64,000 nt of DNA from Lyngbya confervoides BDU141951 (GCF_000817775.3 NZ_JTHE03000091.1:94468-158467); one strand, 5' to 3'. Numbered from the stretch's first letter, positions 27,294 through 37,710 are shown. Notes: generated by a model from the sequence alone, not told the origin. Translations and numbers: made by a program.

Positions 27294-28802
27294 CTAGGCC
27301 ACGGGAGCCGATTGCACTTTGGAGGCCGTTTCGACGACCTTGCGTCCCTTATAGAGGTACGTATCCATCGTGCCCACATTTTTAATCACTAAACCTGTGC
27401 GCTTTTCAAACTCGTAGAGATGTTTCAATCGCTCGTAGGTCACGGGGGTTACCTGAATATGGTTGCTCAGGCCGTGAGACTCCATGCGGCTGGCAATGTT
27501 AACGGCATCTCCCCAAAGATCATAGCTGAATTTTTTTCGACCAATCACCCCGGCAATGACGGGGCCAGTGTTAATCCCAATTCGTAGCTGATAGGGCTTG
27601 CCGTCGGGCTGGTGAAAGTCTTGCATCACCGCCAGCATTTCAATGGCCATCTCTAGCACGGCAATGGCGTGGTCCGGTCGCGGCGTGGGGATGCCTCCCA
27701 CAATCATGTAGGCATCGCCAATGGTTTTAATTTTTTCCAGTCCGTAGTGCTCTGCTAGCTTATCAAAGGCGGAAAAAATTCCGTTCAGCTGCGTCAGCAA
27801 CTCCAGTGGCTTCATCTGGGAAGCCAGTTCTGTAAAGCCCACAATATCGGCAAACAAGATGGTGACTTCGTCAAAGCGGGACGCCAGCGCCGCTGGATCT
27901 TCCTTAAGACGACGAGCAATGGCCCCAGGGAGAATATTCAGTAAGAGCCGTTCCGACTTTTCTTGCTCACCAATGAGGGCCGCCTCAGCTCGACGGCGAT
28001 CGCGAATTTCCTGACGCACCTGATGATACATCTGGCAAAAGGCCACCGCCACATCTCCAAGCTCATCCTGACGGGTTTGGTAAAAGGTATAAAATAGCGG
28101 CGTATCCTCTTGTCCAGCCGCTTGACCAGCAGCGGTTAAATCGTCTCTAAATTGCAAAATGGGCGTAATGAGGATTTTTTGCAGCCGCGTCAGGAGCACC
28201 AGGGAGACAAAGGCCGAAACTGCCAGCACCATGGCAAGACGCTGCAGGGTGTAGTTCACCATGGCCCGGCGAATCTCCAGGGTTCTCAACCGAAAAGCCA
28301 CAATATACTGGTTATTGAACCGTTCTGCTGGCCACACAATGTCGTAGCGTTCCTGAACTCGATATTTAGCGGTGAACAGTCGATTGCGACGAAGAATCTC
28401 CTGGTCCACCTCTGGAATATCTTCGCGGGCCCCAAAGTCTCCCAGGAATTGCCCATTGGCTCGGTATAGCGCCGCACCCGCAATCACCTCCTTGGTCTCG
28501 ACCTGTTGTTTTAAGGCGGCAAGCAGGCGTCGATCTTGAGTAGAAGCATTGCTCGGGGGATTGAGGGTGGAGGACTCAGGGTTGGCGTTATCCTCCTCCG
28601 GGGGGGGCGTGGCAAGGGTGCCCCGCAGGGTCAGCAACGTTGTCAAGGAGTCCGTTTCGAGACTTCTAAAGAGTTCTCGCTCTCGGAAAATATAGGACGG
28701 AATGAAAAGAAACAGCTCAAGCAGAACGATGCTTAAAAAAGCAGATCGCACAATGCGTTTCGACAAACGCGAACTAAAGCATCGCCACCAGGACTGTCTC
28801 AT
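27294..28802 (-). CDS. Membrane-bound class III adenylate cyclase
   Basis: This is a 502-residue sensor cyclase. An N-terminal membrane segment (residues ~18-35) is followed by a periplasmic sensor region (~36-190), a second membrane segment, a HAMP-like linker and a short coiled coil, then the cyclase domain (~310-490). Both metal-binding aspartates are present (ILFADIVGF and TIGDAYM), the adenine-selecting Lys in EKIKTIGD and Asp in YDLWGDAVN, and the Asn and Arg in NIASRM. This set indicates cAMP rather than cGMP as product. The start is ATG at 28802. It is probably transcribed alone. Confidence 0.93.
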   Translation of the reverse strand: MRQSWWRCFSSRLSKRIVRSAFLSIVLLELFLFIPSYIFRERELFRSLETDSLTTLLTLRGTLATPPPEEDNANPESSTLNPPSNASTQDRRLLAALKQQVETKEVIAGAALYRANGQFLGDFGAREDIPEVDQEILRRNRLFTAKYRVQERYDIVWPAERFNNQYIVAFRLRTLEIRRAMVNYTLQRLAMVLAVSAFVSLVLLTRLQKILITPILQFRDDLTAAGQAAGQEDTPLFYTFYQTRQDELGDVAVAFCQMYHQVRQEIRDRRRAEAALIGEQEKSERLLLNILPGAIARRLKEDPAALASRFDEVTILFADIVGFTELASQMKPLELLTQLNGIFSAFDKLAEHYGLEKIKTIGDAYMIVGGIPTPRPDHAIAVLEMAIEMLAVMQDFHQPDGKPYQLRIGINTGPVIAGVIGRKKFSYDLWGDAVNIASRMESHGLSNHIQVTPVTYERLKHLYEFEKRTGLVIKNVGTMDTYLYKGRKVVETASKVQSAPVA

Positions 28803-28944
28803 GAACGTTGATGTCGATTGGAAGGGGCTACGGGGTAGGCTTATTATCCCCGATCATAACCGCCCTACCGTGATAGAAGTCACGGGAGTTTAATCGGTTC
28901 CAGGCGCAAGGCAGCTTGTCTGGTCTAAGCTACAAAGGCCGCCA

Positions 28945-30978
28945 TCATGGATAAATAGAGTCCAGAACTTCCACAAGCACAATCTTGTCAAGACGAGGAT
29001 CCACGTCCCGAACTTTAACCTGCAGGGCCTCTCCGAGATGGGGAATCCGATTAAAGCGCATGGGCAACTCCAACCCCAAATCTTCCAGCAAAACCAGGGC
29101 AAGGTTTTCATGCTCCCGTAGCCAGCGCAAAACCAGTGCCCGCCAAATTTCATCCTTCTGCTGGCGCAGAAATTCTAAACTCCAGTAGCGGTTAGTTTGA
29201 CGCTCCACCAACGCGGACTCGTAGGCAACGGGGGCTACCGTACTCAGGAGCTGCGTTAAATCCAGCTCGCTGTAGGGGAGATCGTCCCCCCGCAGATGGG
29301 CCTTAATCTGAAGATGCGCCACCAAATCCGCATAGCGACGAATTGGGGAAGTGACCTGGCAGTAATGCTCCAGACCCAAACTAGAGTGACGTTGAGGGGT
29401 GGTGCTCACCTCGCTGCGCGGCATGCAGCGACGAATGGCGCAGGCTCGAACTGGACCGGGGGACAATTGCAGCAGTTCTTCCTCCGTGGGGAGATCGGGT
29501 TGAGCTTGATGCCGGAATGGCAGGGGAACCCCGTGGGCAAATCCATAGGTGGCAGCCACCTCCCCCGCCAGAATCATCATCTCTGCCACCAGTTCCCGCG
29601 ACATGGAATTGGGCAACAGGTCAATGGTGACCGTTTCGCCCTGCACCTTGATAGAGGGTTCGGGAAGCTGAATCTGAATTGCGCCCTGGCGAGTACGCCA
29701 CTGCTGACGAATTTTTGCCCATTTGGCTAAGCTCATCAGCTCGGATTCTGCCTGCACTCCTAGCTCTAGCATTTCGTCAACATCTTCGTAGGTGAGCCGG
29801 TAGGTGGGAGTCACCTGACTGGTGCAGATTTCATAGGAGTCTAGGGATCCCTCCTGAGTCAAAAGAATGCCAAAGCTCAGGGCGCAGCAACAGTTCCCCT
29901 GGGTAAGACTCATCGGCCCGGTGGACAGCTCCAGGGGAAACATCGGAATCATGCCCGTCGGTAAATATACTGTGGTGGTGCGCCGCTGGGCCTCCCGGTC
30001 CAGATCATCGCCGGGCACAACCCAACGACTGGGATCAGCAATGTGAACCCAGATGCGCTCGCGACCGTCGTCTAAAAATTCCAGGCTTAACCCATCATCA
30101 ATTTCTGCTGTACTTTCGTCGTCAATGGTGTAGACCTTGAGGTGGGTCAGATCGCGGCGATCGCGATCTTGATCGGGGGGTGGCATGTCTAAATATTGCT
30201 CTGCTGCAAGCGACACCTGAGGCGGGAACTGATCGGCCATATTGCGCCGCCGTAGGAACAAGTTTTCATGTTTCTCCCATAACCCTAGCGCGACAAGCAG
30301 GTCAAACGCACCCACTGGTGTTTTTTCAAAATCCGTATGGCTGAGAATCTCGCGTGCCTGGAGACGACTCTTGGACTCTTCTCCAAACAGCGCGAAGTTT
30401 TCCACAGCACTGAGATAGACCCGATCGCTCGGCGTCCAGTCCACCGAGTCACCGGCAATGGCAGCTTGCAAGCCGTTGTAAAACCGCTGCTGCTGCTGCT
30501 CTCGCTCCGCCTCCCGCTTGATCTGATGCTGAATATCTGCCACTTGGCTGACGGAACGCGGCTCAAAGCGATCGCCCTTCCGCTTGAAAAAAACCTTGTC
30601 ATCGGTGAGCAGACAAAAGGAGGCATAGCAGAGCACCGGGGACTGCTCTGAAAACAATAGCAGCGATAAATCCTCAGCAGTGGTCGAGGTCTGCTCCTCC
30701 GTCAGCAGTTCCCAAGCCACCTCAAGACTAGTGGGATCAAGGTGCTGCTCCACGGCAGCTCGAAACTGAGCAACCTCCTCTGGAGCGTAGGTTTGCCCAG
30801 AAACCGAGTAACTGACCTGGCGGGGATGCACCACATGGGACTGCCCAGATGCATCAATGACAACCCAATGCTTTTTCCCTTCGGGACGATCGATTACCCC
30901 AATTCGCCGCCCTTCCATTCCCTGTGTGGCACTCTCTCCCTGTAGCCGAAACTCAACTATTGTGCCTTTTTCAAACAA
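28945..30978 (-). CDS. rnb: RNase II/R family exoribonuclease
   Basis: This is a 3'-to-5' exoribonuclease of the RNB family, 677 residues. The catalytic centre TIDDESTAEIDDGLSLE carries the metal-binding aspartates. The other RNB signatures are present: an HIADPSRWV block and the C-terminal QVTSPIRRYADL. An N-terminal OB-like region and a short C-terminal S1-like segment flank it. The length and divergent N-terminus match the cyanobacterial/chloroplast RNR1-like group. The start is TTG at 30978, with AGGA about 11 bases upstream. It lies 56 bases after rpsR on the same strand; rpmG-rpsR-rnb is a known cyanobacterial order. Confidence 0.94.
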   Translation of the reverse strand: MFEKGTIVEFRLQGESATQGMEGRRIGVIDRPEGKKHWVVIDASGQSHVVHPRQVSYSVSGQTYAPEEVAQFRAAVEQHLDPTSLEVAWELLTEEQTSTTAEDLSLLLFSEQSPVLCYASFCLLTDDKVFFKRKGDRFEPRSVSQVADIQHQIKREAEREQQQQRFYNGLQAAIAGDSVDWTPSDRVYLSAVENFALFGEESKSRLQAREILSHTDFEKTPVGAFDLLVALGLWEKHENLFLRRRNMADQFPPQVSLAAEQYLDMPPPDQDRDRRDLTHLKVYTIDDESTAEIDDGLSLEFLDDGRERIWVHIADPSRWVVPGDDLDREAQRRTTTVYLPTGMIPMFPLELSTGPMSLTQGNCCCALSFGILLTQEGSLDSYEICTSQVTPTYRLTYEDVDEMLELGVQAESELMSLAKWAKIRQQWRTRQGAIQIQLPEPSIKVQGETVTIDLLPNSMSRELVAEMMILAGEVAATYGFAHGVPLPFRHQAQPDLPTEEELLQLSPGPVRACAIRRCMPRSEVSTTPQRHSSLGLEHYCQVTSPIRRYADLVAHLQIKAHLRGDDLPYSELDLTQLLSTVAPVAYESALVERQTNRYWSLEFLRQQKDEIWRALVLRWLREHENLALVLLEDLGLELPMRFNRIPHLGEALQVKVRDVDPRLDKIVLVEVLDSIYP

Positions 30979-31034
30979 GAAGACTTGATTCCTACTGCGG
31001 TGGACAACAACAAGGGTCGATTGAAGAAGAGACC

Positions 31035-31250
31035 TTAGCCTTCGCGGTTGATGAAGGGCAGCAGCGCCAAAATGCGGGCGCGCTTGATGGCCACGGTCAG
31101 GTCCCGCTGCTGTTTAGAGGTCAGTCCTGTGATCCGGCGCGGCAAAATTTTTCCCCGCTCTGTAATAAAGCGGCGCAGTAGATCTACATCTTTATAGTCA
31201 ATGGGGTCTCCCGGCTTGATGGGGGACACTCGACGTCGAAAATAGGCCAT
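31035..31250 (-). CDS. rpsR: 30S ribosomal protein S18
   Basis: Ribosomal protein S18 of the small subunit platform, 71 residues. It reads [13 protein letters not shown], then [20 protein letters not shown], then [20 protein letters not shown] and ARILALLPF, all typical of S18. It lies between rpmG (80 bases upstream) and rnb (56 bases downstream) on the same strand. Confidence 0.98.
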   Translation of the reverse strand: MAYFRRRVSPIKPGDPIDYKDVDLLRRFITERGKILPRRITGLTSKQQRDLTVAIKRARILALLPFINREG

Positions 31251-31330
31251 GATTACTTTGAGTGAACAACAAAAACGGTGAACGGCAGCTCAGCGCCAAA
31301 GGACAATTCAGGTTGACCCGATTGCCTGGA

Positions 31331-31519
31331 TTACTTAATCTCTTTGTGGACCGTGTGGGTATTGCAGTGGGTGCAGAACTTCTTGAGCTCAAGGCGAGCT
31401 GTGGTGTTCCGGCGGTTTTTGGTGGTGGTATATCGAGAGACACCATTGGATCGCTTATTGGAATTGGTGCGACATTCGGTGCACTCTAAGGTAATAACAA
31501 CGCGGACGCCCTTAGCCAT
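31331..31519 (-). CDS. rpmG: 50S ribosomal protein L33
   Basis: Ribosomal protein L33 of the large subunit, 62 residues. It starts [16 protein letters not shown] and ends [18 protein letters not shown]. Both CxxC pairs are present, so this is the zinc-binding form. It is the first gene of the rpmG-rpsR-rnb cluster. Confidence 0.98.
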   Translation of the reverse strand: MAKGVRVVITLECTECRTNSNKRSNGVSRYTTTKNRRNTTARLELKKFCTHCNTHTVHKEIK

Positions 31520-31620
31520 GGGATTGCTTGCTCTCGTCTAATCAAACACAAACACACATTATCGCATAAAGCGTGTGGGTTTGCCAGAGGCAATGGCATT
31601 CTTTGGGCGCGGGGCGCGAC

Positions 31621-32178
31621 TCAAGATCTCGATCGGGCCTGGAACTCTTTCAGCCACTGCTTGATCTTGAGATCCAGGGAGTAGCCTCGGGTCGTGTTGA
31701 TGATGACGGTTTTGCCCCAGCGGTCATGCATCGTTTGTCCCCATTCACGATCCGTGGAGGCGATCCAGAGATCAAAGCCAATTGGAATGGTCAGCAAGAA
31801 CAGCAATACACCGTAGCTGGCGCTGTTATTCAGCGCAATGATCAATAAAGAGCAGGCAAATCCCAGGGAGGCTTCGCGGCGCACCAGCCCTTCCCAACTG
31901 GGAAGGCGACCAGATTTCTCCTGTACAACCTTCATATCTAAAGCCCAATGTCCAGGACTTTGGCCCTGATTATTGGTTACCCACAGAACCCGCAGGAGGT
32001 ACCAGGCCAGCAGAAAAATAATCCAGGCCCAAAAGATCGCCCCTCCGAATAGCCCGCTTCCAAGGCTGCTGATCAGCCAGGCTAGGCCGAAATCAATCGC
32101 GGTGGCAGCAGCGCGGCGTTTGAGATCGGCTAGGGGAAATTGATGGATTCGGGGCTGCTGGACATAGTCTCGATGCAT
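31621..32178 (-). CDS. RDD family membrane protein
   Basis: This ~185-residue membrane protein belongs to the RDD family. The family's N-terminal Arg and Asp residues are seen in LKRRAAATAIDFGLAWLI, followed by three or four hydrophobic segments and the linker motif GQSPGHWALDMKVV (family G-x-T-x-G-K-x-x-x-x-x-x-V). Function is not known. The start is uncertain: ATG 32178 (MHRDYVQQP) is preferred, but a GTG at 32217 is in frame with AGGA directly before it. The start region is a 13-base tandem repeat. It is downstream of ftsH on the same strand, separated by about 260 bases. Confidence 0.82.
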   Translation of the reverse strand: MHRDYVQQPRIHQFPLADLKRRAAATAIDFGLAWLISSLGSGLFGGAIFWAWIIFLLAWYLLRVLWVTNNQGQSPGHWALDMKVVQEKSGRLPSWEGLVRREASLGFACSLLIIALNNSASYGVLLFLLTIPIGFDLWIASTDREWGQTMHDRWGKTVIINTTRGYSLDLKIKQWLKEFQARSRS

Positions 32179-32204
32179 AGTTTCAATGCATAGTCTCAAT
32201 GCAT
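32165..32204 (-). repeat. Three 13-base tandem repeats, each opening with ATG
   Basis: Read on the minus strand, ATGCATTGAGACT, ATGCATTGAAACT and ATGCATCGAGACT follow each other directly, starting at 32204, 32191 and 32178, with a further ATG at 32165. Because the unit is 13 bases, each ATG is in a different frame. The first two read ATG-CAT-TGA and stop at once; only the third opens the RDD gene. Confidence 0.85.
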
Positions 32205-32440
32205 GGTCTAATCGCACTCCTATTGTGCCACCTAGTCCTTCTCAGTGGCCTCCTCCCCAGGGGATCGCCATCCCTGGAGACTCCCTGGGAGAGGCTTCTC
32301 ACCGTCCCCCCCTCCCTTACTAGGACAAAAAAAGGGGCAATGTCTACACATCACCCCAGGGAGAACAACCATTTATAGCAATCCTAAACGATTTACGGGA
32401 TCAATACGAAGGGTGTTCTCCTAATTGACGGTTTAAACGC

Positions 32441-34288
32441 CTAGGCAATGGTGGCCATCGTGACTTCATTTTCATTGAGAATCTGCTGTAACTCAGCGGA
32501 GTCAACGGTTTCCTTCTCAATTAGCTGCTGAGATACCAGGTCCAAAATGTGACGATTCTTAACAAGAACCTCCTTGGCGCGACGATAGGCCTGCTCGACT
32601 AGGTTCCGCACTTCGTCATCAATGGTGGCGGCAGTCTCTTCCGAAAAATCGCGCTCGGACATAATGTCGCGCCCGAGGAAGGGATTGCCCTGCTGACGAC
32701 CTAAGGCCACTGGCCCGAGGCGATCGCTCATGCCAAACCGGGTCACCATTTGGCGCGCCACCCGCGCCACCTGTTGCAGGTCATTGGAGGCTCCGGTCGT
32801 CACCTCCTCTTCTCCAAACATGATCTCCTCGGCAATTCGACCCCCGAGGGCAACGGCCATCTGATTTTGCAAATAGGCCCGGCTGTATAGCCCGGAGTCC
32901 ATCTGATCTTCGTTGGGGGTAAACCAGGTTAAACCACCGGCCTGTCCCCGGGGAATGATGCTAATTTTTTGTACCGGGTCGTAGTCCGGCATCAGGGCGC
33001 CCACAATGGCGTGACCGGCTTCATGATAAGCAACCAGAGTTTTCCGCTTCTCGCTCATCACCCGATCTTTCTTTTCGGGACCGGCCAGGACGCGATCAAT
33101 GGCATCATTGACTTCATCCATGGAAATCTCGGTGAGGTTTCGTCGAGCCGCCAGAATTGCCGCCTCATTGAGCAGATTAGACAAGTCTGCCCCGGTAAAT
33201 CCAGGCGTGCGGCGGGCAATTTTCTCCAGGTCCACATCCTTGGACAAGGTTTTGCCGCGGGCGTGCACATTTAAGATTTCCAGGCGGCCCTTGTAGTCGG
33301 GACGATCCACCACCACTTGGCGGTCAAAACGACCCGGACGCATGAGGGCGGCATCGAGAACGTCGGGCCGGTTGGTGGCTGCAATAATAATGATCCCGGT
33401 GTTGCCCTCAAATCCGTCCATCTCCGTCAGCAGCTGGTTGAGGGTTTGCTCTCGCTCATCGTTCCCGCCGCCTAGGCCCGCGCCTCGCTGACGGCCCACG
33501 GCATCAATCTCATCGATGAAGACAATACAGGGTGCGTTAGACTTAGCCTGCTCGAAGAGATCGCGAACCCGAGAGGCACCCACCCCCACGAACATCTCCA
33601 CAAACTCAGAACCAGAGATGGAGAAAAACGGCACCCCGGCTTCACCAGCAACCGCCTTGGCCAGCAGGGTTTTACCGGTTCCAGGAGGACCCACCAGCAA
33701 AACGCCCTTGGGAATCTTGGCCCCCACCGCTGTGAACCGATCGGCGTTTTTCAGGAAGTCAACGACTTCTGTGAGCTCAAGCTTGGCTTGTTCAATGCCT
33801 GCCACATCGTTAAAGGTAACCTGGGTTTGCGGCTCCATCTGAACGCGAGCCTTAGACTTTCCAAAATTGAGCGCCTGATTCCCTGGCCCGCTCTGGGCCC
33901 GACGGAACAGTAAAAAGAGTCCCACCAAAAGGGCTACGGGAACCAAAAAGGTGCTGAGCGCGCGCACCCAGAAGCCATCGTCGCTCTGGCGAACCACTGA
34001 AACCTCAACGTTGTTGTCTAGCAGCCGATTCACCAGATTGGGGTCGTCAGGGGACAAATTGACCTGGATCTTTTCGCCGGCCTCCGTGGTCACTTCCGCC
34101 ACGGTTTGGTCAACGCTCATGCGAACCTTGGCGACGTTGTTGCTTTCGACCTCATTGATGAATTGACTGTAGCGCCAGTTTTCTGAGGCCGTGGTTGGGG
34201 GCTTGACGAAGGTGCTGGCGATCGCCAAAACCACAATGCCTAAAAGGACATAAAGGCCAATACTTCTCCACCGTTTGTTACTCTTCAC
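32441..34288 (-). CDS. ftsH: ATP-dependent zinc metalloprotease FtsH
   Basis: FtsH is a hexameric membrane protease; in cyanobacteria FtsH complexes remove damaged D1 during photosystem II repair. The 615-residue protein has two N-terminal membrane segments (~10-30 and ~108-128) around a lumenal domain, an AAA domain with Walker A GPPGTGKT, Walker B and the second region of homology, and the zinc site HEAGH at residues 422-426. All catalytic motifs are intact. The start is GTG 34288 with a strong GGAGGA site 9 bases upstream. Cyanobacteria have several ftsH paralogues; which one this is cannot be told here. Confidence 0.97.
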   Translation of the reverse strand: MKSNKRWRSIGLYVLLGIVVLAIASTFVKPPTTASENWRYSQFINEVESNNVAKVRMSVDQTVAEVTTEAGEKIQVNLSPDDPNLVNRLLDNNVEVSVVRQSDDGFWVRALSTFLVPVALLVGLFLLFRRAQSGPGNQALNFGKSKARVQMEPQTQVTFNDVAGIEQAKLELTEVVDFLKNADRFTAVGAKIPKGVLLVGPPGTGKTLLAKAVAGEAGVPFFSISGSEFVEMFVGVGASRVRDLFEQAKSNAPCIVFIDEIDAVGRQRGAGLGGGNDEREQTLNQLLTEMDGFEGNTGIIIIAATNRPDVLDAALMRPGRFDRQVVVDRPDYKGRLEILNVHARGKTLSKDVDLEKIARRTPGFTGADLSNLLNEAAILAARRNLTEISMDEVNDAIDRVLAGPEKKDRVMSEKRKTLVAYHEAGHAIVGALMPDYDPVQKISIIPRGQAGGLTWFTPNEDQMDSGLYSRAYLQNQMAVALGGRIAEEIMFGEEEVTTGASNDLQQVARVARQMVTRFGMSDRLGPVALGRQQGNPFLGRDIMSERDFSEETAATIDDEVRNLVEQAYRRAKEVLVKNRHILDLVSQQLIEKETVDSAELQQILNENEVTMATIA

Positions 34289-34430
34289 TGAATGGAATCC
34301 TCCGGGACTCTGCTGAAAGGGATCTTGTTATCAGAATTTATTAATTTATGTTAACTCATTCTGAGAAGCCGCTGCATGGCTAGCGGATCGCCTTGCGACT
34401 CCTGCCTCAGACCCGCTGGGCTAACGTGCT

Positions 34431-35672
34431 TTAGTCCGACTCAATGGGGCTGGCTTCTGGATCAATGAGTCGCAGCAGCTTCTGACGAATTTGTGTGTCG
34501 AACACACTCCACTTTAATTTGGCATACTCGGTATTCTCATTGAGTCCTGATAAGAACCCCATGGGAATCTCAAATCCTCCCGCCGTGGATCGCCCTCCTC
34601 CGAAAAAGCGGCCCTGGGCGTCTTTCCCAAAGGCTTCCTTAATGAACTCATCGGGATCTAGGGTTAGCTTGGTGGTGCGGAGGGACCCGACCACCACCTC
34701 GGAGTCGGTTCCCTCCGCCCGGACAATCCCGTACACCACGGCGCTGTGGACGTTTTCCTCCGTTACCAGAAAGTCGGCAGCTTGCGGGATGGCATCTCGG
34801 TCGTCGTAGCGCAAATACCCCACGCCGGCCAGAGTAAAGTTGTTGTAAACCGTCCGATTGCGTAAGGCCCGGTCAATGACATCCATCACCTGCTTAGATC
34901 GGTTGGATTGGAGGATGGTATTGAGGAGCTGGCTATCGTAAAAGCGACTGATAAAAGCCGCAGCCTGAAAATCCTCCTCCTGGGCCTGGAGCAAATGATT
35001 AGTATCGGAACGTAGCCCGTGCATCAGTGCTGTGGCACAGTTGACGTGCTCTTGGACGCTGGTGTCTAGCTTGAACAGGCCCGCTTGTAAGTACTGCACC
35101 ATAATGGTTGCGGTGGCGCGGGTGTTGGTGCGAATGTCGATAAATTCAGCCTTGACATTGTCCTGCAAGCTGTGGTGGTCAATGACGGCCACCAGTGGAA
35201 TATCTGCCTCCTGGAGGAGGGGGACGATTTGACTGGTGGTTCCCTGGTTATCAATCAGCACCGCGCCTTGATAGTCCGATAGTTCGCGCTTCTTCCCGCC
35301 TTTGGACTGGCTCTGCCACCGGCTAACCGGCAGGTTCGTTAATCGAACCAAGGCGATATTTTCTTGATGGCTAAGGGTTCCAGCGTAGAGAATATCTGTC
35401 TGAATATCGTATTGCTCCGCAACCAGCTTGTAGACCCAAGCGGAGGAGAGGGCGTCGGGATCAGGAAAATCCTGCAGCACAATCATGTGGTGCTCGTCAC
35501 GATGCGACTCTAGCACCTGCTTGAGGTTCTCGATTCTAGGATCCGGGGGTGGGGCAAGGCTGCGGGAAGAATTTGGGGATTCTCCAGCATGGGTTGGGGC
35601 AGTCGCTTCGCGGTTGGCGGTGCCATTGCGCTTAACCCGGGTTTCGATAACGTTGGTGGTACTAGAGGTCAT
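34431..35672 (-). CDS. DHH family phosphoesterase
   Basis: This protein of about 413 residues belongs to the DHH/DHHA1 phosphoesterases (RecJ-like, including nano-RNases and cyclic dinucleotide phosphodiesterases). Motif I appears as DFPDPDALSSA, the name-giving motif as VIDHHSLQD, and the C-terminal DHHA1 glycine motif as GGGRSTAGGFEIP. The N-terminal ~45 residues are low-complexity and polar. Substrate is undetermined; nano-RNA or pAp are possibilities. ATG 35672 (MTSSTTNVIETR) is preferred to an in-frame codon at 35711. It lies 142 bases upstream of ftsH on the same strand. Confidence 0.88.
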   Translation of the reverse strand: MTSSTTNVIETRVKRNGTANREATAPTHAGESPNSSRSLAPPPDPRIENLKQVLESHRDEHHMIVLQDFPDPDALSSAWVYKLVAEQYDIQTDILYAGTLSHQENIALVRLTNLPVSRWQSQSKGGKKRELSDYQGAVLIDNQGTTSQIVPLLQEADIPLVAVIDHHSLQDNVKAEFIDIRTNTRATATIMVQYLQAGLFKLDTSVQEHVNCATALMHGLRSDTNHLLQAQEEDFQAAAFISRFYDSQLLNTILQSNRSKQVMDVIDRALRNRTVYNNFTLAGVGYLRYDDRDAIPQAADFLVTEENVHSAVVYGIVRAEGTDSEVVVGSLRTTKLTLDPDEFIKEAFGKDAQGRFFGGGRSTAGGFEIPMGFLSGLNENTEYAKLKWSVFDTQIRQKLLRLIDPEASPIESD

Positions 35673-35779
35673 AGTGAGGAGACGCACAAAGATTGGGAAC
35701 AGCAAACACAAAAGGAGGAACTTGAACGATCCCTAATCGGTCCTAAAACAATTAACTCGCTCCTCCAGCTAAGTCGATT

Positions 35780-37399
35780 TTAACGATTATATAGTGGCTT
35801 CAGCCCGACTCCACTGGACGAAGGTGCTATGGATTGGCAAGCGGGAAACTGCGCGATTTTTACCAGGATCTGGTCCAGAGTTTGGCGCAGGGTTAATCCA
35901 GGGAGATCGGAGGCGTTAGCCATGATGCTGACAATGAGGCGGGGGCCGGTGGGCTTTTGTAGGTATCCAGCCAGGGTGACAGTTCCTTTTAAGGTGCCCG
36001 TTTTGGCCCAAAGATGTCCCACCAGCGGTGTTCCTTGGAAGCGTTGTCTGAGGGTGCCCTGCTCACCGGCGATGGCCAAGGAATTTCTAAACGGTTCAAA
36101 ATGGGGCGATCGCTCCATCGCTAAGAGCGTGTCCGTGAGGGTGTTGGGACTCACCAGATTCTGGCGCGAAAGGCCTGACCCATCGGCGAGACGATACCCG
36201 CTAGGATCAATGCCTGCCTTCGTTAGGACCATTTCTAGGGTGGCTAGGCCCTGGTCTAAACTCGAAGGACCCAGATCGAACCCGTTGACCGGCGCCTTGT
36301 GAATGGCAGATCCATTGACCAGCGATAACCGCCGCAGCAAGCTCTCCGCGTAAAAATTGTTGCTGTTGCGGTTGATTTCCGTCAGTAGGGCGGTTAGGGG
36401 GGGCGAGGAAAGTTGACCTAGGGGTTGTTCAGCCTTGAGGTCCAACTCCCCCTCGGGGGGCGGGGTGCGGTCGTCCCAGACGATGCTGCGATCCACCTGG
36501 ATCTTGTGTTCCCTTAAAAGGGTTTGCAAGCGATGTAAGAACAGTTGGGCGGGATCGGCGATCGCATACCAAAGGCGTTCAGCGGCAGATCCCTCCCGCA
36601 ACTGTCCCTGAATGACCATCGTCGTTCCACCAAGATTACGCTGCACCTCAATGAATTCAGGTTCGCTGCGACTCACCGTCCGAGTTTGGTTGACCAGAAT
36701 CGGCGGGTTTAGAGGAGTCCCTTCCGGCCAGGTAATCAGGAGAGCCTGACCGCGAGATTGGGGCTTGAGATCTAGCGGCAGCGAGTTTTGGTAGAAGCTC
36801 AGGCTGTTCACAGGGACGCCGTCACTTGTTTGCAAGTCTTCCCAGGCCCAACTGGGCACCAGGGGACTGCCTGTGAACTGGCGGTCATCTGCGATGAGGG
36901 TCCCAATGCTGCGGACCCCAAGCCGTTGAAGGTGACGCGCCAGCTGCGTGAGCTCAGTGGCGGTGATGCTGGGATCGCCCTGGCCCACAATGCGAAGATG
37001 CTTGAGGGCTGGCACAGATCCAGATCCCCAGACCGGAGTTTCAATGCGAGTGTTGGGAGCCACGGCTTGCAGAGTTGCAGCGGTGGTCAAAAGCTTGGCG
37101 GTGGAAGCCGGGAGAAAGAGCTGATCGGCCTGATGCTGATACAGCGACTGGCCGCTCCAAGCCTGACCCAACTTCACTGAAATTCCCCAGCGCGTCCGAC
37201 GCATCTGAGGTTGATGAATGTGGGTCTCAACCGCAGTTTTAATCTCCCGACGGCAGGCCTGAATTTGGAGATTGGTGCGGGCATCTGGCTCAGCTGCCCC
37301 TGCGGATTGTGCCCCTGGGGGCATCTGCAGCAGGAAAACTGCCCCCAGGGATGCGAGCGTCAAACCCCGCCTCATTCTGTGCTTTAATACCTGGTTCAT
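35780..37399 (-). CDS. dacB: D-alanyl-D-alanine carboxypeptidase, PBP4 type
   Basis: This penicillin-binding protein of the PBP4 (S13) class trims or cleaves peptidoglycan cross-links in the periplasm, 539 residues. It has an N-terminal signal peptide ending near AQSAGA, and the three serine-transpeptidase motifs: SxxK (S99-T-A-K102), SNN, and KTGTLKGT. The large insert between the first two motifs is typical of the class. The next gene upstream, cyAbrB, is divergent. Confidence 0.94.
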   Translation of the reverse strand: MNQVLKHRMRRGLTLASLGAVFLLQMPPGAQSAGAAEPDARTNLQIQACRREIKTAVETHIHQPQMRRTRWGISVKLGQAWSGQSLYQHQADQLFLPASTAKLLTTAATLQAVAPNTRIETPVWGSGSVPALKHLRIVGQGDPSITATELTQLARHLQRLGVRSIGTLIADDRQFTGSPLVPSWAWEDLQTSDGVPVNSLSFYQNSLPLDLKPQSRGQALLITWPEGTPLNPPILVNQTRTVSRSEPEFIEVQRNLGGTTMVIQGQLREGSAAERLWYAIADPAQLFLHRLQTLLREHKIQVDRSIVWDDRTPPPEGELDLKAEQPLGQLSSPPLTALLTEINRNSNNFYAESLLRRLSLVNGSAIHKAPVNGFDLGPSSLDQGLATLEMVLTKAGIDPSGYRLADGSGLSRQNLVSPNTLTDTLLAMERSPHFEPFRNSLAIAGEQGTLRQRFQGTPLVGHLWAKTGTLKGTVTLAGYLQKPTGPRLIVSIMANASDLPGLTLRQTLDQILVKIAQFPACQSIAPSSSGVGLKPLYNR

Positions 37400-37710
37400 T
37401 ACGTGTTTTAATTTGATTTCGCTGGCCTGATATCCCGATGAGATCGATTATTCTTGCTGGATAAATATTTCTTTTTATACAGAGAAAACCGCTGGGATTT
37501 GGATTAATTTTTGAGGTTGAGATGATATAAAAATATCTAAAATGAGTATAATAGCCATGGTTTCAATCTGGTTTATTCAAAGGCTCTTAATTTGCGTTTT
37601 CTAGCGATTGATGGCTAGGCGCAAATTTCCGAATCTATCCTGGGTTTCTCGTTTGATGAAACCAGGGGCCTTAATTTTGTGGTTGACTGAGTTCCATAGT
37701 TTCTACACCG
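37400..37710. other. AT-rich divergent intergenic region with a leader hairpin
   Basis: This 311-base gap separates dacB (minus) from the cyAbrB gene (plus). It is AT-rich. A -10-like TATAAT is at 37547-37552 on the plus strand without a convincing -35. A hairpin of 9 bp with one bulge (CCTGGGTTTC 37639-37648, GAAACCAGG 37658-37666) precedes a T-rich stretch, ending 44 bases before the cyAbrB start. Confidence 0.55.
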
